This document shows, one piece after another, positions 14,800 through 26,320 of a stretch of DNA of 64,000 nucleotides (position 1 is the stretch's first letter; each line of letters opens with the position of its first letter). The translations under genes and the position numbers were made by a program. A model generated the notes under the pieces. The model was not told the origin of the DNA and did not search any database. It saw only the letters and a list, made by a program, of their open reading frames with translations. The stretch comes from Paralichthys olivaceus (lineage: Eukaryota > Chordata > Actinopteri > Pleuronectiformes > Paralichthyidae): NCBI RefSeq assembly GCF_024713975.1, contig NC_091112.1:15410501-15474500 (forward strand), given 5' to 3'.

Positions 14800-15110
14800 C
14801 TCCGAACCATAGATTGTATATAAGGATGGACAATGCATCTCCACTGCCTCCCACTATCCAGAAAGCCAAAATGTCCCTGATAAGAATTCTGCCATCTTTT
14901 CTATTGGGAGCCAGAGTCTGTGCAGTAGGGTCTTGACCAATCATGAGTCAGTCTCAGTTGTCAATCATTATGTGTCATTGTGTTTTCATAGCATCAAATA
15001 ACTATCTCAAACCAAACTTACCAGAGAAATGTGCACTTTGACATATATCAGTGTGATAAGAACTAGAAAAGTCATTACAAAGTAAAGTCATCACCAGGCC
15101 ACTGAGGCCG
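14800..15110. mobile_element. teleost interspersed repeat (copy A)
   Basis: The block starting ACCATAGATTGTATATAAGG and continuing through CCACTGCCTCCCACTATCCAG, GGGAGCCAGAGTCTGTGCAG and AGCATCAAATAACTATCTCA matches, from memory, a repeat that is abundant in percomorph genomes. The segment at about 14990-15060 is shared with 58190-58270 in this window, which independently shows that it is repetitive. It is non-coding, and its right limit is uncertain (it may extend to about 15400). Confidence 0.6.
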
Positions 15111-16079
15111 TAAGGAGAAATTTGTTTTCTATCACCTAACTTCCTCTGTATTTGTTATCAGATCCTACCTAGACAGCCATCTTGTGGATACCAACATTCA
15201 AACTGTTAAAGTTAGATATGAGAGCAATCGGTTCAGTGTGTGCAAAATGTGATACATTTATTGGCAGTTTCCTGAAGAACTCCAGGTTTGAAACAATCAC
15301 AACACATTCCCCGTGTAACAAGGCCTTCACCTACAGACGGTGTTTTTTCTCAATTGCCATGGAGACAGATCCATTGACTCAAGCTCAATAGTGGTTATTT
15401 CATTTCATTTTTGTAACTGTGTTGGCTCAAAAGCCAATCATACAATTCATTTTTGTTGTTGGAAATAGCAAAGGAACTAAACAATCCCAACTCAAAGGTT
15501 CACTGAGTAGCTTTTTGGCAGATGGAGTGTAGTTAGTTGTCAAGGAGATGTGTTGACATGTGACCTCAGCTATGAAACAGGGGTCAGGGTTTGGACTGAA
15601 AGACTGGGAACCTAGTGATTAGACCTTGATTTGGATTTTTTTATGAAAACATTTCCATATTAAAAGTGAACTTTGATTCTTTGTTTTTTTTATTCTGACG
15701 AATTCATTTTTCATAGGATACAATGGATCCTTTGTGCTTGAGCTACATTTCAGCAAATGAAACACATCTATATTAGAGATAATGTTGTTATACAAGGCAA
15801 CACAAGTTAGTTTTCACATTCAAGCACTGCTGACTGCTGATTTAATGGGATGAATGCAAAACTTTGCTGGCACGACTGCCTTTTGACTACGTCTGAATGA
15901 CTCCTATTCATTTGCCGTCGCCATTAGGCTAAATTTGACAAATGTTTGAGTGGCAACTACTACAGAAGTAAACATGCCACTTTCACCTCACCAGTAACAT
16001 TCGCCAAAATGTGACTAGGAAAAAAAATGAGGAAGAATAATCATTCAAGGGCAAAATACACCCAACTGAACTGAAAGCA
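15111..16079. other. gene-free sequence
   Basis: No exon, RNA gene or clear repeat boundary recognised; possibly a continuation of the repeat ending near 15110. Confidence 0.4.
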
Positions 16080-16260
16080 GCTATTAGACAAAAGAGACAA
16101 GAGAGAGCAAGAGAAAAGGGCAAATATCTTTCCAATTATCAGCTCCGGAGCATTTTCTTAAGAGCGAGCTGAAAGGACAGGTTATTAAGGTTTAATGCAT
16201 CACAGCATAGGAACCATTCAAGGCCTTTTCCCTCATTAGACCGACCACCAGCCTCGCCCC
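16080..16260. other. candidate conserved non-coding element
   Basis: A repeat-free block with GGGCAAATATCTTTCCAATT, GAGCATTTTCTTAAGAGCGA and GGTTATTAAGGTTTAATGCA. There is no open frame across it. It looks like regulatory non-coding DNA rather than transposon or exon; this is judged by texture only. Confidence 0.25.
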
Positions 16261-17149
16261 GTGTGTCTGAGTGTGTGTGTGTATGTAGGCTTGTGCGTGC
16301 AAGTACGCACAGCTAAGCACCTCACACACACTACTAAACACTTAAACACTGGTAATGAGAGTGTGAGTGCTGGCTAGTCCACTTACAGACGGAATAATTG
16401 CAGATTTAGCCAACAAGGGCATTTTCATCCTCTTGTATAGATGGGATTAGCACATACAGAAAACAGGAGTTACATTTTCCCCCAAAAAACACTAAACGGG
16501 AGCGAATGTTGCTGGAACCATGCCCTACAAGTATATACGATGTATATAAATGAAAGCATTTCATAAATCCTTTAGAAAAAGAGAGAAAATCGCATTTAAT
16601 CATGTTTTTCTCTTTTATATAAAAACAGCCGTACAACTGGAGGCAATGCTTGTAGAAAAACACTGTGCTGAGCAACAATTCCTCATGGAACTACGGCCCA
16701 ATTCCTTACTTCAAATCCTTACAATTTGTTTTTTCAAAGCAAACAAAGAACATGATGAAATTTCAGTGGATGATATATTGCCCAGGTTGTTGTCTGCGTA
16801 TTAGTTTGCAGTGTGGGTTGATTCCACCAACAAAGCCCGCATTGATTCTACTTATTGAAATCCAACTCAAAATATCTGATGGAATCCGTCTGCCCATAAA
16901 GCTCTTGCCCTCTATAGATAAAAGGATAAAAAATACAAATTGAGATGGAGGGAAGAGGAAAAATAAGAGCCTCTGGGGGAGAGGAGGCACTGATCAACCT
17001 CAACCGGGGGAGGATGCAGGAGGTAAATGATTTGGCCTGCACATGGCGACGCTCGCTGGAACTTTCACACAGCCAGGCTCTGCCATGTGAACACATTAGC
17101 CACACAAACCACCGGCTGACGTCCAGTCCAAGACCTGAGGATCAATGAA

Positions 17150-17790
17150 GAAGTATCTGCTGTGGAGCTTCTGCTCAGTGAGCCACTAACTCTCCTTCTG
17201 TCTGTTCCTGCATCGGGTGATCATTGCCATGTGGGCACACTGTTGCCCCCAAGTCTGATGAGGATGATTTTCCATAGATGGGATGATTAATGTGCCTGCT
17301 CTAAGATGCTGAGTGAGATTGATGCTGCCCGCTACCCCCTCCATGCCTAATCTTTCATCCTTACAGTAAATATGACACAATGTCCATATGCACTCAAAAA
17401 CAGCCTGATTACAAACAGCTTGCAAGCCCTCGTTCCTTTTAATGATTACATCCAAAGGCACTCTCTCAGTCAAACAGCAGTTTCCCTTAATGAAATTAGC
17501 TGATCGCGCTATCTGCCTCTTTTGAGCGCTAGGTAAGGAGTTTCCACGGGGGGTCACTCGGCTAAGTAACCCTCGTTAAGCAACTCTGATGCAAATGAGA
17601 TGCAAATCTGGCTAAAACGGAACACTGGTTAATTTGGCCTCTTGACATTGCAAACAGTCTCAGGGGGATGTGATGCAAATTCCATGCAAATGACAACTGA
17701 CGGTCTTTGTCTCTGATGGCTTAAGGGTAGGAGCCCATGGGTTCAGGTTCATGACTGGTTTTGTCTATGCAAACATTTGATGTATCCAAG
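17150..17790. promoter_or_regulatory. candidate enhancer with four perfect POU octamers
   Basis: ATGCAAAT occurs at 17589-17596, 17600-17607, 17673-17680 and 17684-17691. These are two pairs, each with an 11-bp start-to-start spacing, that is about one helical turn. A near match (ATGCAAAC) lies near 17767. The preceding 400 bp is repeat-free and carries TAATGATTACA and TTAATGAAATTAGCTGATCG. ATGCAAAT is the established binding site of Oct/POU factors. The region lies about 14 kb downstream of the E2F gene's start and 3.5 kb upstream of the promoter-like block at 21.2 kb; its target gene is unknown. Confidence 0.45.
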
Positions 17791-19099
17791 TGGAACTAAA
17801 GAAAGTAAATACCTACTAGAGAGTGAGGTGGAGTGGCAGGGAGAGGTTCACGACAGGTCAGGAGGCTGTCATCGCAACAGCTGAAGGCATTATACACCCA
17901 CGCCGCGCAGGCCCAGGCGCAAGAGATGGAAAAATAGAAACCTCAAAACCAGAGAACAAGAGGGAAGTAGACATTACATTCCAACCGCTCCACATATGTA
18001 CCAAAGCCAGGACCCAGCTGTGTATAATCCAGCCAACTCCTACATCATCTGGAGGCCTGCCCCATTTATTCGCTCCTCAGATCCAACCCTCAGTGACAAG
18101 CCCACATATAAATACAGCAATCTGGGCAGAGTTCTGTTAGCACCTGACAGAGGTTGTATCCAAGGCCAAAACCTCCCGTGGAGAGGACAAATCTCAGTAC
18201 AGACAAGTCCTGAAAGACCTTGTGACAGAGGAAAATCACTTCCTCTGATGCTGATTCTATGATATACAGACAAGAGCAGTTTTCATCTGCCCATGTACAT
18301 TTGAAATTTTGCACGACTTTTATACTTTTAACACCAAATACACAAAAAAAAAATGACATTTAATTGTAGAATTAATGTTTTAAATTGTGAATGCTGCCAA
18401 CGGGCTGCCTGGGCTTGTACAAATTCTGCCGCCTTCAAATGGTTGGAGGACAGACGTCCATCCTTTGCAGGTTTCAGAGACTCAAAGCCCACTGGAGCTC
18501 AGTCAACTGATTCCACAAGGCTCGTGGAGAGAACCTGCTGTTGTTGTGAGGTAATTCATGGAAAAGATTCACTCTCGTTTAAACGAAGGCCACCCGCTGA
18601 AGTGGTACGGCTAAACACGGAGTCACTAGGATGCAACCTTAGATAACTTGCACTGTAGTGAAGTTTGTTTGTTCAAGAATGAAAAACCTATCAACACTGT
18701 CCTGATGTGACCTTGGCTGTTTCTACAGAGAAGTATGAAGATGTGCTCTGAGAAGAAAAATAAGAAAACCAAGACATTCCTCTCATGGTTCTTGGACAAC
18801 CGTGCATTTGACCATGTCCTCCGAAGTTTCTGTGACTTTTACTTGAAATGTGTTTTGTTTGACCTTTTGTTAACTATGTGCCTTAAACCCTGTTCGCACC
18901 AGCATTTGAAAAGGTGAAACCTAGCAACATAAATGGTGTTTCTCTTTGATGAACAATAGTGATTATCAACCTGCAAATGTGGAAAGTTACTGTACCAAAT
19001 TGACATTGCTGAACTTTGAGAGTACAGAGAGCCGGACAGTCCAAAATGGAAAATGCTATTTGTGCCTCCTAAATGAACTGAGTGGACTTATTGCAAAGG
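17791..19099. other. gene-free sequence
   Basis: No coding exon recognised. The open frames in this stretch lack domain-like sequence and consistent splice sites. Confidence 0.4.
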
Positions 19100-19615
19100 G
19101 TATGTGGTAATTAGACTGTACTTATATAGTGTTTTTCATGTTGCAGCTAATATCCCTAACCTCACCCTCTCCTTCTACACATGAAAAAGAACCTGTGGTA
19201 AACTTCAGTTGTTATAAAAACTCAAAAGGTGTTTAGTTTGTCCAGTCTGGACTACTGTAAAAAACATGGCGGCCTCCGTAGAGAGGACCCCCTTGATGTA
19301 AATATAAAGTATTTAAATATAAAGGTCCTTTTCTGAGGTAAAGAAAACTACAATTCATACAATTTAGATGAAACAAACAAGTGAAAACATCATGTGGATT
19401 ATTCTACATTAAATGTTTGCCAATAGTTCCCTTTCACTTAAATCTTACACACTGGACCTTTAAAGCAGTTCACTCATATCCATACCCTGACAGTACAAGC
19501 ACCTCAGTATCTTGACCAAGAACATGTCAAATTGAGGAGCCAGGGATCAAACTACAAAACTCAAGATTAGTGGAGGACCCGCTTTACCTAAGCCACAGTT
19601 GCCCCATACCAACAT
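19100..19615. mobile_element. teleost interspersed repeat (outer element, split by a later insertion)
   Basis: The left part has ATTAGACTGTACTTATATAG and the right part has CAGTATCTTGACCAAGAACA, GATTAGTGGAGGACCCGC and AAGCCACAGTTGCCCC. This is the same family as the copy at 38225-38465 (TCAGTATCTTGCCCAGGGAC, AGTGGACAACCCGCTCTA). The two halves are separated by the element at 19229-19463. There is no coding capacity. Confidence 0.6.
19229..19463. mobile_element. MITE-like element nested in the 19.1-19.6 kb repeat
   Basis: Reading on the minus strand, the element starts TTAAAGGTCCAGTGTGTAAG and continues through TACGGAGGCCGCCATGTTTT to CAGACTGGACAAACTAAA. From memory this matches a short, very abundant teleost repeat that ends at 'TTTAGTTTGTCCAGTCTGGA'. 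Its position inside the other repeat makes it the younger insertion. Confidence 0.6.
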
Positions 19616-21149
19616 TTTAGCACTGTTTATTTGGCAAAGATGCACAGGGTAACTTTCTGAACAACTGGTCCATCAAGAAGCAACATTTTTTAAATTTTTT
19701 TAGACAGGAAAGAGGTGCAGTAAACATGCAGAGAGGTCAAAGAGAGGCCCACAGCATGGCCACAGACATCATGAATTAATGAATCCCATATAAGCCCAAC
19801 AATCTCCTTTTTCAAAAACTGCATTCAAACCCAGACACCACAGTTACTCCACAGAGACGCTTCCTCGCATCTCTGACAGATTGATGCTCCAGCGTCCTTC
19901 AGTAGCTGAGTCACAGATGGCCAAGATGATGTCCAGAACCATAGTTTTAATGACAGTGATGTCTGAACAGATGCATGCAGAGCGAGCGACAGGACAGCAG
20001 GTCTGAGTGATAGAGAGGAAGATTTGCCAACTGAATATTCAGGCAAGTGTTCGGCTGCCGTCATGGAGAGGGGTGAGAGGCCATAAGGATTCTAATGGGG
20101 CGTACGCTTTCTAATGGTCTCCTCATAATCAGTCATGGTGTTGCATTTGTTTGTACATGCAAAGTGAAGCCAGTAGGTGAGGGAAGAATTAAAGACCTTG
20201 AGAGAAAAGTTCAAACCCCTCATATGGCTCGTTTTCACCAAAAATGGAAGTTATGTGAGGATTGTTAAACTGTAATCGCTGTAAACAATAAGTATAATTG
20301 TTCATGGCATTTTACATGCTAACGCCTGGTAGTTCACTGCACATCATAACATCGTGCAGAAGAAGTGCAGCTTCGGCATCTAGACAGCCAAAATAAAGAC
20401 AAGCACGTTCACCAGGGTGTCATGTTTCCATCACTGCCGATCACAGCTGATAAAAACTGTGTCATTTGACCTGTGAGTGAATGCTGTTTGTATCCATTCA
20501 CATTGCAGACAAAAGCCAGATGTTAGTGGGTTTTTTGACCAGAAATAAAGGGGATAGTTTCTCACCTGGTCAGTCACTGCATAAAGTGGATGAGATTGGA
20601 TTGAAGTAATTATAGGAAGCAGCATGTGTTTGATTTGTCTTGATATAAGGCTGCTGCCAAGATTGATGAGAACGTACATCTGCCTTGTGCTTCAGTAATA
20701 CAGAACACAGAGCAATGAAAAAGACATCTTTATCTAGAGGGTGGCATTGCTTGAAAAGGCTCAGACCTTAAATTAGCACGAGACGGAAACGACAAGAATC
20801 AGTTAATAGCATAATAAACTGTACATGTTTTTACCAACTCAAAAACTGTCTGTAATTGCAACTAGAGACGTATGAGAAAGTAAAACTGGTAAAGCATCTC
20901 CTCTACGTCTGAGTCCATCAGTGATCAGACCACACGTCTGCAGTGAAACGTGCTGTTGAAACTGCAGCGACTCCTTCATATTATAGAAAAGACAGGTAGA
21001 GCTGCCTGCAGGTGCTATTTTGCATGTCCTGCCATGATCACCTGTTGATCGTCGTCTTTGTATCCAGAGGCCTGCGCAGCAAACAAGCGCACCTTCCACT
21101 TCAGCATACTCCGTGCGCCATGAGCTGCGGGTGATGAATCAAACTACTC
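19616..21149. other. gene-free sequence
   Basis: No exon recognised on either strand. Confidence 0.4.
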
Positions 21150-21460
21150 TTGTCCTGCTCTCTCACTAGTCATTTCATTCATAAACCCAAAATATTGCAA
21201 AGGCAGCCCATTGGCTGGGAGAGCGCAACGCAAAAAGACGGCGTGCTCTCGGTAGCCAATGGCTGAAGAGTAGTACGCTCTCTCCCTCTCACTTTCATGC
21301 TCCCTCTTTAACCCTCTCTCATATTTTGTTCTCTCTCGCTCTCTCCCTTTCCCTGCCTCAGTGAATTACAGCAGTCAAAACAGCCTGACTGAAGAGAGCG
21401 TAGTGTAGAAACAAGCACTGCATTTCGGGGACGGGTAGGACAGCTGGACAAGACTATCAA
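21150..21460. promoter_or_regulatory. candidate RNA polymerase II promoter with CCAAT dyad
   Basis: Two CCAAT boxes in opposite orientation sit in a near-perfect inverted repeat: left arm 21204-21224, right arm 21245-21265, 20-nt spacer. The surroundings are locally rich in CpG compared with the flanks. A pyrimidine-rich stretch (21270-21360) precedes a non-repetitive block (21360-21560) that could be a 5' UTR exon. No ATG-bearing exon could be joined to it, and orientation is unresolved. A donor-like AC|GTAAGC on the minus strand near 21721 is the best nearby splice signal. Confidence 0.35.
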
Positions 21461-22357
21461 CCTACACTTGTGGAGTGGATTGCACTTGCTCCGAGTCCCT
21501 CCTAAATCCCCTGAGGGGCCAAACCTTAAGTGGTGACTTAGTCCTATGTGACCATGTAGGCCTCACCATCTGTTTATTTTGTTAGGTGCTGAAAAAAACC
21601 CTCCTAGGTGACAGGGAAAAGCACTTTAAAAATGAAACTTCATTGACCGATTGATCGGCTGATTGACAGCTATATTGGCAGATCTTTAACTGAGCCCTCT
21701 TGAGATGAGAGTGTGCTTACGTCAGTCCTAACTCAATATGACCCGATTCAATATTCACTTTGTTTTTTTTCCATGTGCAAATCTTTGTGCCACAGAGAGG
21801 ACAAAAAAACAACAGCAGAAAGACACATGAATCAATAATTGCAGTGATCCAGTGACTCTCCATGAACTCAAAGTGAGCGTGCCACTGTTTATAGGGAACT
21901 GGGTTGACAGGGTTTAAGTGGGGTTTTGAGGTGCAACACTGCCATCTATGGACGGGTCTGGATGCAGCAGTCTGTCCACACATTACATCATCATGTTGAG
22001 GGCACTGATGTGTTTTTCTATGATGCTGAGGCTCAGACAAAGAGAAGCAGAGACATGGGAATGAAACTGGATTGGAACAAGAGAAAGTTTCAGAATATAT
22101 GTATGAGCACATACACAGAAATAAAGAGGCAACAGAGAGTTTACATAAATCCCCAAACGATTTCCCAATGTACATTTTACATTAACATGAAATCCTCAAA
22201 TTTGACTAAATCATTCAATAAAATGTATCCATCATCTATACAGCTTTTCCTTTCAGGGTCACGGGCGGAGCTTGACAACAAACATGTACTAATCTTCTCT
22301 TCAATATTATGTCAGATGTTCGTCTGTATGCTTAATATCCTTGTTTTTTTTTGCAGC
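21461..22357. other. gene-free sequence with repeat fragment
   Basis: At 22225-22275 the words TCCATCATCTATACAGCTTT and CCTTTCAGGGTCACGGG resemble a common fish repeat ending. No exon recognised. Confidence 0.4.
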
Positions 22358-22398
22358 TATCTTCTTCACCTCATTTGTAAAATGAGGTGAAGAAGATA
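22358..22398. repeat. perfect 19-bp inverted repeat (hairpin)
   Basis: Left arm 22358-22376 (TATCTTCTTCACCTCATTT) and right arm 22380-22398 are exact reverse complements, with a 3-nt GTA loop. The arms are too short for a canonical pre-miRNA. No flanking duplication is visible. Confidence 0.9.
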
Positions 22399-24767
22399 TC
22401 CTCCTGACACACAGCATAACTAGACAGCAACTCAATGATGTCTGGTTTTATACTTTGGACTTCTCAGACAATAAGACTTTACATTTTAAACCTTTGACCT
22501 CTGTTAGAGCTCTGTTCATTTGTGGTTTAACAGGTCTTTTCTCAGCTGTAGATAAAGGTGTGAAGACAGATTCTATCAACACATTTTTGATTTAGTACAT
22601 TGATCTAATATAAAAGGTTATAAATAAGCTGTAATCATTTATTCTTTGCCAAAATTATTGTCTGAATGTCAGTGTGGGCTTCACTTGAAAGACGGAGGAA
22701 ACTGTCACACCACCATTTGGAAAGATGATGATGATGATGAAGAATATACACTGTACATATTCTGTTTACACTGTATAAATGATTTCTATTCTGTTAATAT
22801 TTCTTAGATTCTCTTACGTTTACTTATTATTACTTTCACTGAGGTCTATTTTTTTAACTTTATTTACTGTCTAACTTCCTTATTGTGGGATTAATATGGG
22901 ATCATTTTAATTTAGGTTGGTTTTGTTGTTGCTTTAACGAAACCCCACACATGAGAGTTCATTTTGAAAAGGGTATTTCTTCTCTCCAAGTTCCTTGAAG
23001 AAGGGCTGTAAAAACATTCTCCAATTTATTTCCATTCAATGTTTCTAGGATTAGGTTTTGACATGTTGGCAAAAATTGCAATTGCAGAGGTTAAGCATCT
23101 TAACTGTGGGTTGGATTGGAAGTGAGGTCATTTCTACGTGATGCCACATACATAACAGGTCAATACTAGAAAAAAAAACCCTGATGGACAGTCACAGTTT
23201 CAGACCAGCACAAGCTTTTGAGTATGAAGGATTCAGTGGGATCACACTGCCTCCTAGTGTCTCCATATGAACTACACTGGAGTCAGGTTAGTTCACTGTG
23301 GATGGGTTTTAAATGTACAAAGTTCTGAGGTGTCAAATATTTTACTGATGCAAAGTGAGAAGAGAAACTGGAGGCTGCAACATATTGACACACAAACACA
23401 TGGAACATAGCTGTGATTTCTACTCGAGTCAAACACTTAATCAGTTATTAATTGAAAGATTAGAGTAGAAACATCTAAAGACAATCACTGACTTCCTTGC
23501 AATTAAACATTTTTAAAGATTTAATAAGTGGTGGTTATCAAGTATTATCAAATTATCTAAATAGAACAATGACAGGCAATTTTTCAAACATGTGTAGAAA
23601 GTCTGTATCACTTATTTAATAAACGCTTGCTGGATACTGATCTACAGCGTCTTTTTAATGATAACATTGTTAGACGGCAAATTTGACTGAGATAAGACAA
23701 TGAATTAAGTTTTCCTACAACTCTCTGTAAAATAACATTGTAAGCCTCATTTTCTTTGCTTTGTGGAAGGATATGAGGAGGATTTGACACAGTTAAAGCT
23801 TCACAATCATACAGTATATCACTTCGCCAATCAAAGCTGCTGACAAATGTTTCGAGTGATATGCACATCACAAAGCTGTGGCCTAGGCTGTGTGGGGTCA
23901 ATGGTACCTGGTCAGACTGTATTTCAAACCAAAGGTCAATGTAGCTTGGTCAAATATAATACATAAATACAATAGTCAGTCAATATTGATAATTAACATG
24001 ATAACTTTTCTTTTCAGTGTAAAGACAGATTTTGCTCCTGAGTGAGGTTTTGGTTTCAAACTCTTCGTTATGAGCTAAAAATGACTAACAGTCGACAAAC
24101 AGAAGAACATTTTACAAATGTGAGGTAGGTGTGTTATACCCCCACACTGTGTTCACACAATGTATAAGCAATATGTCAATATACATTCAACTTTCTGATA
24201 ACTATTGTTATACCTCAGACAACTCTGAGAACATGAATCATCTCATTATCACCATCTTCATGGGTAACTGCTAAAATACAAGTAGTAACAATAATTGAAT
24301 ATACAGTGTGAGCTCGTGTAACCAGGCATTTATTTCAGTTTGACAGTAAGTTTACCTTCACTTAACAGCCATTTAGCCCTCAAGGTCTGTGGGCACAACT
24401 TTGGTGCACAGCAGTCTGGACATAAACTCATTGTCAACTGAGGATTAAAAAATAATTATATTAAGAAATCCATGATGTGGACGCTCTGAACAGCAGGTTA
24501 AAAAAACACAACGTACTGACATTAAACCTTTAGTGTCACATTCTCAAGAATCCTCAAAACTGCCCTGTAATAGTTTTCTTAATGACATTACACCCAAACC
24601 CACCAGTGGAATTATTCTTTAACCAGCTTCAGTGATTCATCCTGTTCTAATTTACTACATCCAAAGATGTCTCATGTTTGACCCAAAAAGCATAAAATCC
24701 TCATATTTAAGAAGCTAGGGCCAGCAAATATTTTGAATTTTTTATTTTAAAATGATTAAAATGGAAT
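22399..24767. other. gene-free sequence
   Basis: AT-rich, with no exon, RNA gene or transposon recognised. It could include the far 3' region of an unseen transcript. Confidence 0.4.
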
Positions 24768-24777
24768 TATATATATA

Positions 24778-24814
<37 letters not shown>
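24768..24814. repeat. (TA)n/(TG)n microsatellite
   Basis: An alternating TA run with a short internal GTGTGTG segment. Confidence 0.9.
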
Positions 24815-24818
<4 letters not shown>

Positions 24819-26320
24819 ATTGTTGGAGATTTGTTTTCTGTTATTTTTTCAGCTCTACAACAAAGGTCTGGCACCTTCTGTATTAGGTTTTTAAGGGTTT
24901 ACATGCTAAAAATGACAACCTTTTCATATATAGATAAGATTTATTTTCTTGTACTTTAAGCAGCACTTACACAAGAAGCTCAAGCATCAAAGGTCACTCC
25001 AAACCTTTCACTCTCCCTGGTTGATTTGACACTACGAGAGCTACATTCTCTATGGTCAAGAACCAGTTTTTCTACATAAAAGAGATTTCTTAGCTTAGTC
25101 GGTATCAAGTCACAGTGTAGCCAAATAATGCCGTGTTTATCAACAGCAACAGGGTTGATGACGGGCTGCATCTGTACCTGAGAAAATGACTTGCTGAGAT
25201 GTTTCACATCTCAAAAAGCAGTCAGTGAATTGGAGAGCCTGACAATTCTTCACCACCAAAGCTGAGTACATACTATAAGACTTGCAGATTGCTGGGTAAT
25301 TCACACAACGCACACACACGCATGCGACGCACGCACACACGCATGACACACGTGACACATACGCACACACGCACGAACGCGATCATTCAGCAGGAGTAAC
25401 AAAATCGTATTATGTGAAGTAGACTTTATAAAAAGGAGTGTTGACACAATGTCCGGGATAAGGCACTGCTATCAAATCATGAACTCAAAATGTATTATGT
25501 CAAACTTTGGGAAATGCCATAAATATTTTGAGTCAAACAAATGTAAAATTGCACTTCTAGTAAAAGGTCCCAGAGCCCTGAGAAAACTGTGAAGCCAAAA
25601 GCCAGACAGACTGAGTTATGCTGTAGTTTGTCGAGCTTAGCTGACAGGAAAGCACCAATCCAACACCTTAAAAATGACTGATCCCCATTACATACAGTTT
25701 GTCAGTGTTATTAAATTCAGTGTATCCAATACCAGGCACATTATTCAGACATGAGGCATCATTACTTCAGCAACTCAAGACAAGTGGGGCATTTCTATGT
25801 CAGTGCAAAGTGATGAGGGACTAACCCTTTGAAATCAGAAAAGAAACTGAACTTATTAAACATGCGGTTGTGGTCTGCACAATCACCATCCAATGTGGTG
25901 CTTTTTGCTTGAAGTCCAACAAGAGCAACAAAGTTTCAGGAGTATTTAAAACAGGAATGTCTGCAGCTAAAAATGCCAAACGGACGTCTAAATCTTCTGG
26001 CTGTGTTGAGAAAGATCCTTCATGTTCCCGACAGGAACTCTGATTCATAGTTTCCTTTAAGTCCACAAGTCGTAGACATCTACCTTAGTATTCAGAACAA
26101 TACGGTCATTGCAATAAAGCTAAGTAAAATGTTTGTGTTGCATCTACCTTCACATACCTGAGTGTGAGTAAATCAGAGTTACATCTTCCAGGAAAGATAA
26201 ATGTGGATATATATTAAAAATGCATATTTAGAGCGGTACTTTCATTCCCTGTGATATCCTGTTTGTGTGAAGATATCCACTGCTGCCAAAATTATTGATT
26301 ATTTCAAAAAGAACAGCTGC
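24815..26320 (-). other. probable 3' UTR and downstream flank of the E2F gene
   Basis: This sequence is downstream of the E2F stop codon on the minus strand. A minus-strand AATAAA (TTTATT on plus at 24950-24955) could be the polyadenylation signal, giving a 3' UTR of about 1.4 kb. The end is not proven. CA-type low complexity lies at 25307-25380. No other gene is seen. Confidence 0.35.

Noticed and set aside
17186..17557. 123-codon minus-strand frame near the octamer cluster
   Set aside because: No protein similarity and no usable splice sites; better explained as open non-coding sequence.
21360..21560. Possible distal first exon of a runx gene (a 1p36 neighbour in human)
   Set aside because: No RUNX-type N-terminal peptide or AACCACAA motif found; only a promoter-like texture remains.
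25300..25380. CRISPR-like or minisatellite array of ACGCACAC units
   Set aside because: Irregular CA/CG low-complexity sequence without constant repeat and spacer structure.
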